NCBI RefSeq assembly: GCF_000375545.1
Contig: NZ_AQXF01000001.1
Span: forward strand, 236,893 to 300,892
DNA length: 64,000 bases
DNA from: Kordiimonas gwangyangensis DSM 19435 = JCM 12864
Lineage (GTDB): Bacteria; Pseudomonadota; Alphaproteobacteria; Sphingomonadales; Kordiimonadaceae
Direction of reading: 5' to 3'
Under the pieces are notes generated by a model. That model made no database searches, was not told the DNA's origin, and was given only the letters and a program-made list of their open reading frames with translations. Below are positions 61,927 to 64,000 of the stretch, in pieces. Each line of letters starts with the position of its first letter. Within the stretch, counting starts at the first letter, position 1. Both the position numbers and the translations under genes were made by a program.

Positions 61927-61955
61927 GAACAGACGACTTTAAAGGCATCCGAACC

Positions 61956-63611
61956 ATGTACGCTTACGACAAATATGATCACGCGATCACCAACGCCCGT
62001 GTTGCGGAATTCCGCGACCAGGTTGAACGCCGCGTGAAAGGCGAGCTGACGGAAGAAGAATTCCGCCCCTTACGCCTGATGAACGGCCTTTACCTGCAGC
62101 TGCACGCCTATATGCTGCGCGTGGCCATCCCTTATGGCACGCTGTCGGCTGACCAGATGCGCCGCCTCGCACACATTGCGCGCAAGTATGACAAGGGCTA
62201 CGGCCACTTCACCACGCGGCAAAACATCCAATTCAACTGGCCCAAACTCTCCGAGACGCCGGACATCCTGCAGGAACTGGCGGACGTTGAGATGCACGCT
62301 ATCCAGACGTCAGGCAACTGTATCCGTAACGTGACGACCGACCAGTTCGCTGGTGCCACGGCGGACGAGGTAGCTGACCCCCGCGCTTACGCGGAACTCA
62401 TTCGCCAGTGGTCCACCTTCCATCCGGAATTTTCGTTCCTGCCGCGCAAGTTCAAGATCGCCATCACCGGCGCCGCGACCGACCGCGCCGCCGTGAAGTG
62501 GCACGATATCGGCCTCATCATCAAAAAGAATGATGCCGGCGAGATCGGCTTTGAAGTGCTCGTGGGTGGCGGCATGGGCCGTACACCTGTAATCGGCAAA
62601 ACGATCAACGAGTTTGTGCACGAGCGTGATCTGCTGAGCTATCTCGAGGCCATCCTGCGCGTTTATAACGAGCAGGGGCGTCGCGACAATAAATACAAAG
62701 CACGCATCAAAATCCTCGCGGAAGATCTGGGCGCTGAGGAATATGCACGTCAGACCAATGAGGAATGGGCGCGTATCAAGGATCATCCGCTTGATGTGCC
62801 CGAAGAGGAAGCCGCGCGCATCAAGTCTTTCTTCCGCGCGCCGCCCCTACCTGTGCTGTCGGACGATGTGCCTGCCGTGGCTGAACTCGCGAAGAAGAAT
62901 TTCCTTTTTGGTGCGTGGGTCAAGAACAACACCAACCAACACAAGGTGCCGGGTTATGTGAACCTGACCATCAGCCTGAAGCCGCACGGCGGCATTCCGG
63001 GTGATGCAACCGCTGACCAGATGGACCTTGTAGCTTCGCTCGCGGACGCATACAGCCAGTCTGAAATTCGCGTGAGCCATGAGCAGAACCTTATTCTGCC
63101 CCATGTGGCCAAGAAGGACCTGCCGGCCATCTGGGCTGACCTTGATGAGGCTGGCCTTGGCAGCGCCAATGTGGGCCTTCTGACCGACATCATCGCCTGC
63201 CCGGGGCTTGACTATTGTGCGCTTGCAAACGCGCGCTCCATCCCGCTCGCGCAGGAAATTTCCAAGCGCTTTGACGATATCAAACGCCTTCAGGATATCG
63301 GCCCCTTGAAGATCAAAATCTCGGGCTGCATCAACTCCTGCGGTCACCACCATGCGGGCCACATTGGCATCCTTGGTGTCGACCGCAAGGGCGAAGAAAA
63401 TTACCAGATCCTGCTTGGTGGCTCCGGCGCTGAAGACGCATCAAAAGCCGCAATCCTCGGGCCGGGCTTTGACGAGCACGGCATCGTGGACGCGGTAGAA
63501 AAAGTTGTCGCGGTTTACCTTGGCGAACGTGAGGAAAGTGAAGAATTTCTTGCCACCTACCGCCGCCTCGGCCCCGCTGTATTCAAGGAGGCGGTTTATG
63601 GCGCTCGTTAA
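61956..63611 (+). CDS. cysI: Sulfite reductase hemoprotein subunit (nitrite/sulfite reductase)
   Basis: 551 residues. Two ferredoxin-like half domains (HFTTRQNIQFNW in the first) and the siroheme/4Fe-4S site: CPGLDYC (Cys415, Cys421) and GCINSCGHHHAGHIG (Cys458, Cys462). It reduces sulfite to sulfide with six electrons. No CysJ flavoprotein is encoded, so a ferredoxin-type donor is likely. It overlaps the next gene (DUF934) by 14 bases, and operon context with siroheme synthase supports sulfite over nitrite. Confidence 0.92.
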   Translation: MYAYDKYDHAITNARVAEFRDQVERRVKGELTEEEFRPLRLMNGLYLQLHAYMLRVAIPYGTLSADQMRRLAHIARKYDKGYGHFTTRQNIQFNWPKLSETPDILQELADVEMHAIQTSGNCIRNVTTDQFAGATADEVADPRAYAELIRQWSTFHPEFSFLPRKFKIAITGAATDRAAVKWHDIGLIIKKNDAGEIGFEVLVGGGMGRTPVIGKTINEFVHERDLLSYLEAILRVYNEQGRRDNKYKARIKILAEDLGAEEYARQTNEEWARIKDHPLDVPEEEAARIKSFFRAPPLPVLSDDVPAVAELAKKNFLFGAWVKNNTNQHKVPGYVNLTISLKPHGGIPGDATADQMDLVASLADAYSQSEIRVSHEQNLILPHVAKKDLPAIWADLDEAGLGSANVGLLTDIIACPGLDYCALANARSIPLAQEISKRFDDIKRLQDIGPLKIKISGCINSCGHHHAGHIGILGVDRKGEENYQILLGGSGAEDASKAAILGPGFDEHGIVDAVEKVVAVYLGEREESEEFLATYRRLGPAVFKEAVYGAR

Positions 63612-64000
63612 TCTCACTGGTATCGACGCTGGCAAATGGGACCTGCTTGAAGACGGGCAAACACCCGCAGAGGGCAAGACTGTTGCCGTGCCGCTGGCCG
63701 AACTCAGGGACGCGGAAGAAGCTTTCTTCACGGAAGATGCGCGCATTGGTGCGCTGGTGCCGACGGACGCAAACTACAAGGACCTTGCGCCGCTTGCGAA
63801 CAAACTGGCTTTTGTCGTGATCAACTTCCCGGCCTTTGGTGATGGTCGCGGCTTCTCACTCGCAGTACGTTTGCGCAAAGACCTTGGCTTCAAGGGCGAA
63901 ATCCGCGCGAGCGGCCACACCATCCCGGACCAGGCATTGTTCCTCAAGCGTGCGGGTTTTGACACCGTGGAAATCCCGATCGAACGCAAAGCCGCGTTTG
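63598..64000 (+). CDS. DUF934 protein, 3' end outside the window
   Basis: 134 residues visible from ATG 63598 (AAGGAGG just before it), open to the right edge. LVPTDANYKDLAPLANKLAFVVINFPAFGDGRGFSLAVRLR is interrupted here for length; INFPAFGDGRGFS and GEIRASGHTIPDQ are typical of DUF934 proteins that follow cysI in this class and precede cysH. An accessory or electron-transfer-related role in sulfite reduction is inferred. The 14-bp overlap with cysI predicts coupled translation. Confidence 0.88.
   Translation, partial: MALVNLTGIDAGKWDLLEDGQTPAEGKTVAVPLAELRDAEEAFFTEDARIGALVPTDANYKDLAPLANKLAFVVINFPAFGDGRGFSLAVRLRKDLGFKGEIRASGHTIPDQALFLKRAGFDTVEIPIERKAAF

Noticed and set aside
61956-63611. Ferredoxin-nitrite reductase for nitrate assimilation
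   Set aside because: The flanking cysG, DUF2849 and DUF934 genes point to sulfite reduction; no nitrate genes are present.

Overview
The window reads as chromosomal DNA of a Gram-negative, peptide-degrading marine-type alphaproteobacterium. The evidence is a complete Caulobacter-style Tad/Cpa pilus locus, the CysG-DUF2849-CysI-DUF934 sulfite reductase arrangement, an IscU-like/folE/hisI neighbourhood, and high third-position GC. Several families here (paired amidohydrolases, many periplasmic serine hydrolases, a POT transporter, TonB receptor) recall Kordiimonadales or neighbouring orders, but that placement is inference. I see no rRNA, tRNA, CRISPR array, insertion sequence or prophage.

Layout. 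1-6472: a truncated pentapeptide-repeat gene, a GGCT-like gene, a chemotaxis receptor, two small stress-type membrane proteins, a DauA-like flavoprotein, a HisN-like phosphatase and an alpha/beta hydrolase. 6705-18741: the Tad pilus locus (TadG-like vWA protein, two TadE-like pseudopilins, Flp pilin, CpaA, CpaB, CpaC, CpaD, CpaE, CpaF, TadB, TadC), with an internal terminator after flp and a strong one after tadC. 19002-25570: a candidate structured RNA, oxyR with a Cys-rich small partner, a second candidate RNA on the minus strand, a tandem GNAT protein, a heme-type membrane protein, a serine hydrolase, and a pair of translationally coupled amidohydrolases, one of which has lost its metal ligands. 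27079-30515: a VOC/SRPBCC operon divergent from a marR gene whose promoter carries two identical palindromes and looks leaderless, then two orphan periplasmic binding proteins. 30575-38058: a POT peptide transporter, an S9 peptidase, a fatty acid desaturase, a serine hydrolase and small membrane proteins or lipoproteins. 38151-41803: an operon of sugar/sorbosone dehydrogenase, cytochrome c and TonB receptor with an 86-bp overlap between the last two. 42064-48081: GNAT, nitroreductase, a WcbI-GSCFA fusion, SelO and an unrecognised secreted/membrane pair. 48086-58960: serine hydrolase, IscU-like, folE, hisI, trypsin-like protease, a candidate anti-Shine-Dalgarno sRNA, D-lactate dehydrogenase, gloB, prolyl oligopeptidase and M20 peptidase. 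59011-64000: ung, then the sulfite reductase operon, cut at the right edge.

Together, the exported proteases and peptidases (trypsin-like, two S9, M20, three beta-lactamase-fold enzymes), the amidohydrolases, the POT transporter and the two solute-binding proteins suggest scavenging of peptides and modified amino compounds. The Tad pilus would support attachment. OxyR, SelO, GloB and the MarR unit cover stress responses.

The features least explained by known families are three intergenic structured elements, each ending in an intrinsic terminator that belongs to no protein gene (19002-19145, 21248-21412 on the minus strand, 52015-52136). They are the best candidates for something undescribed.
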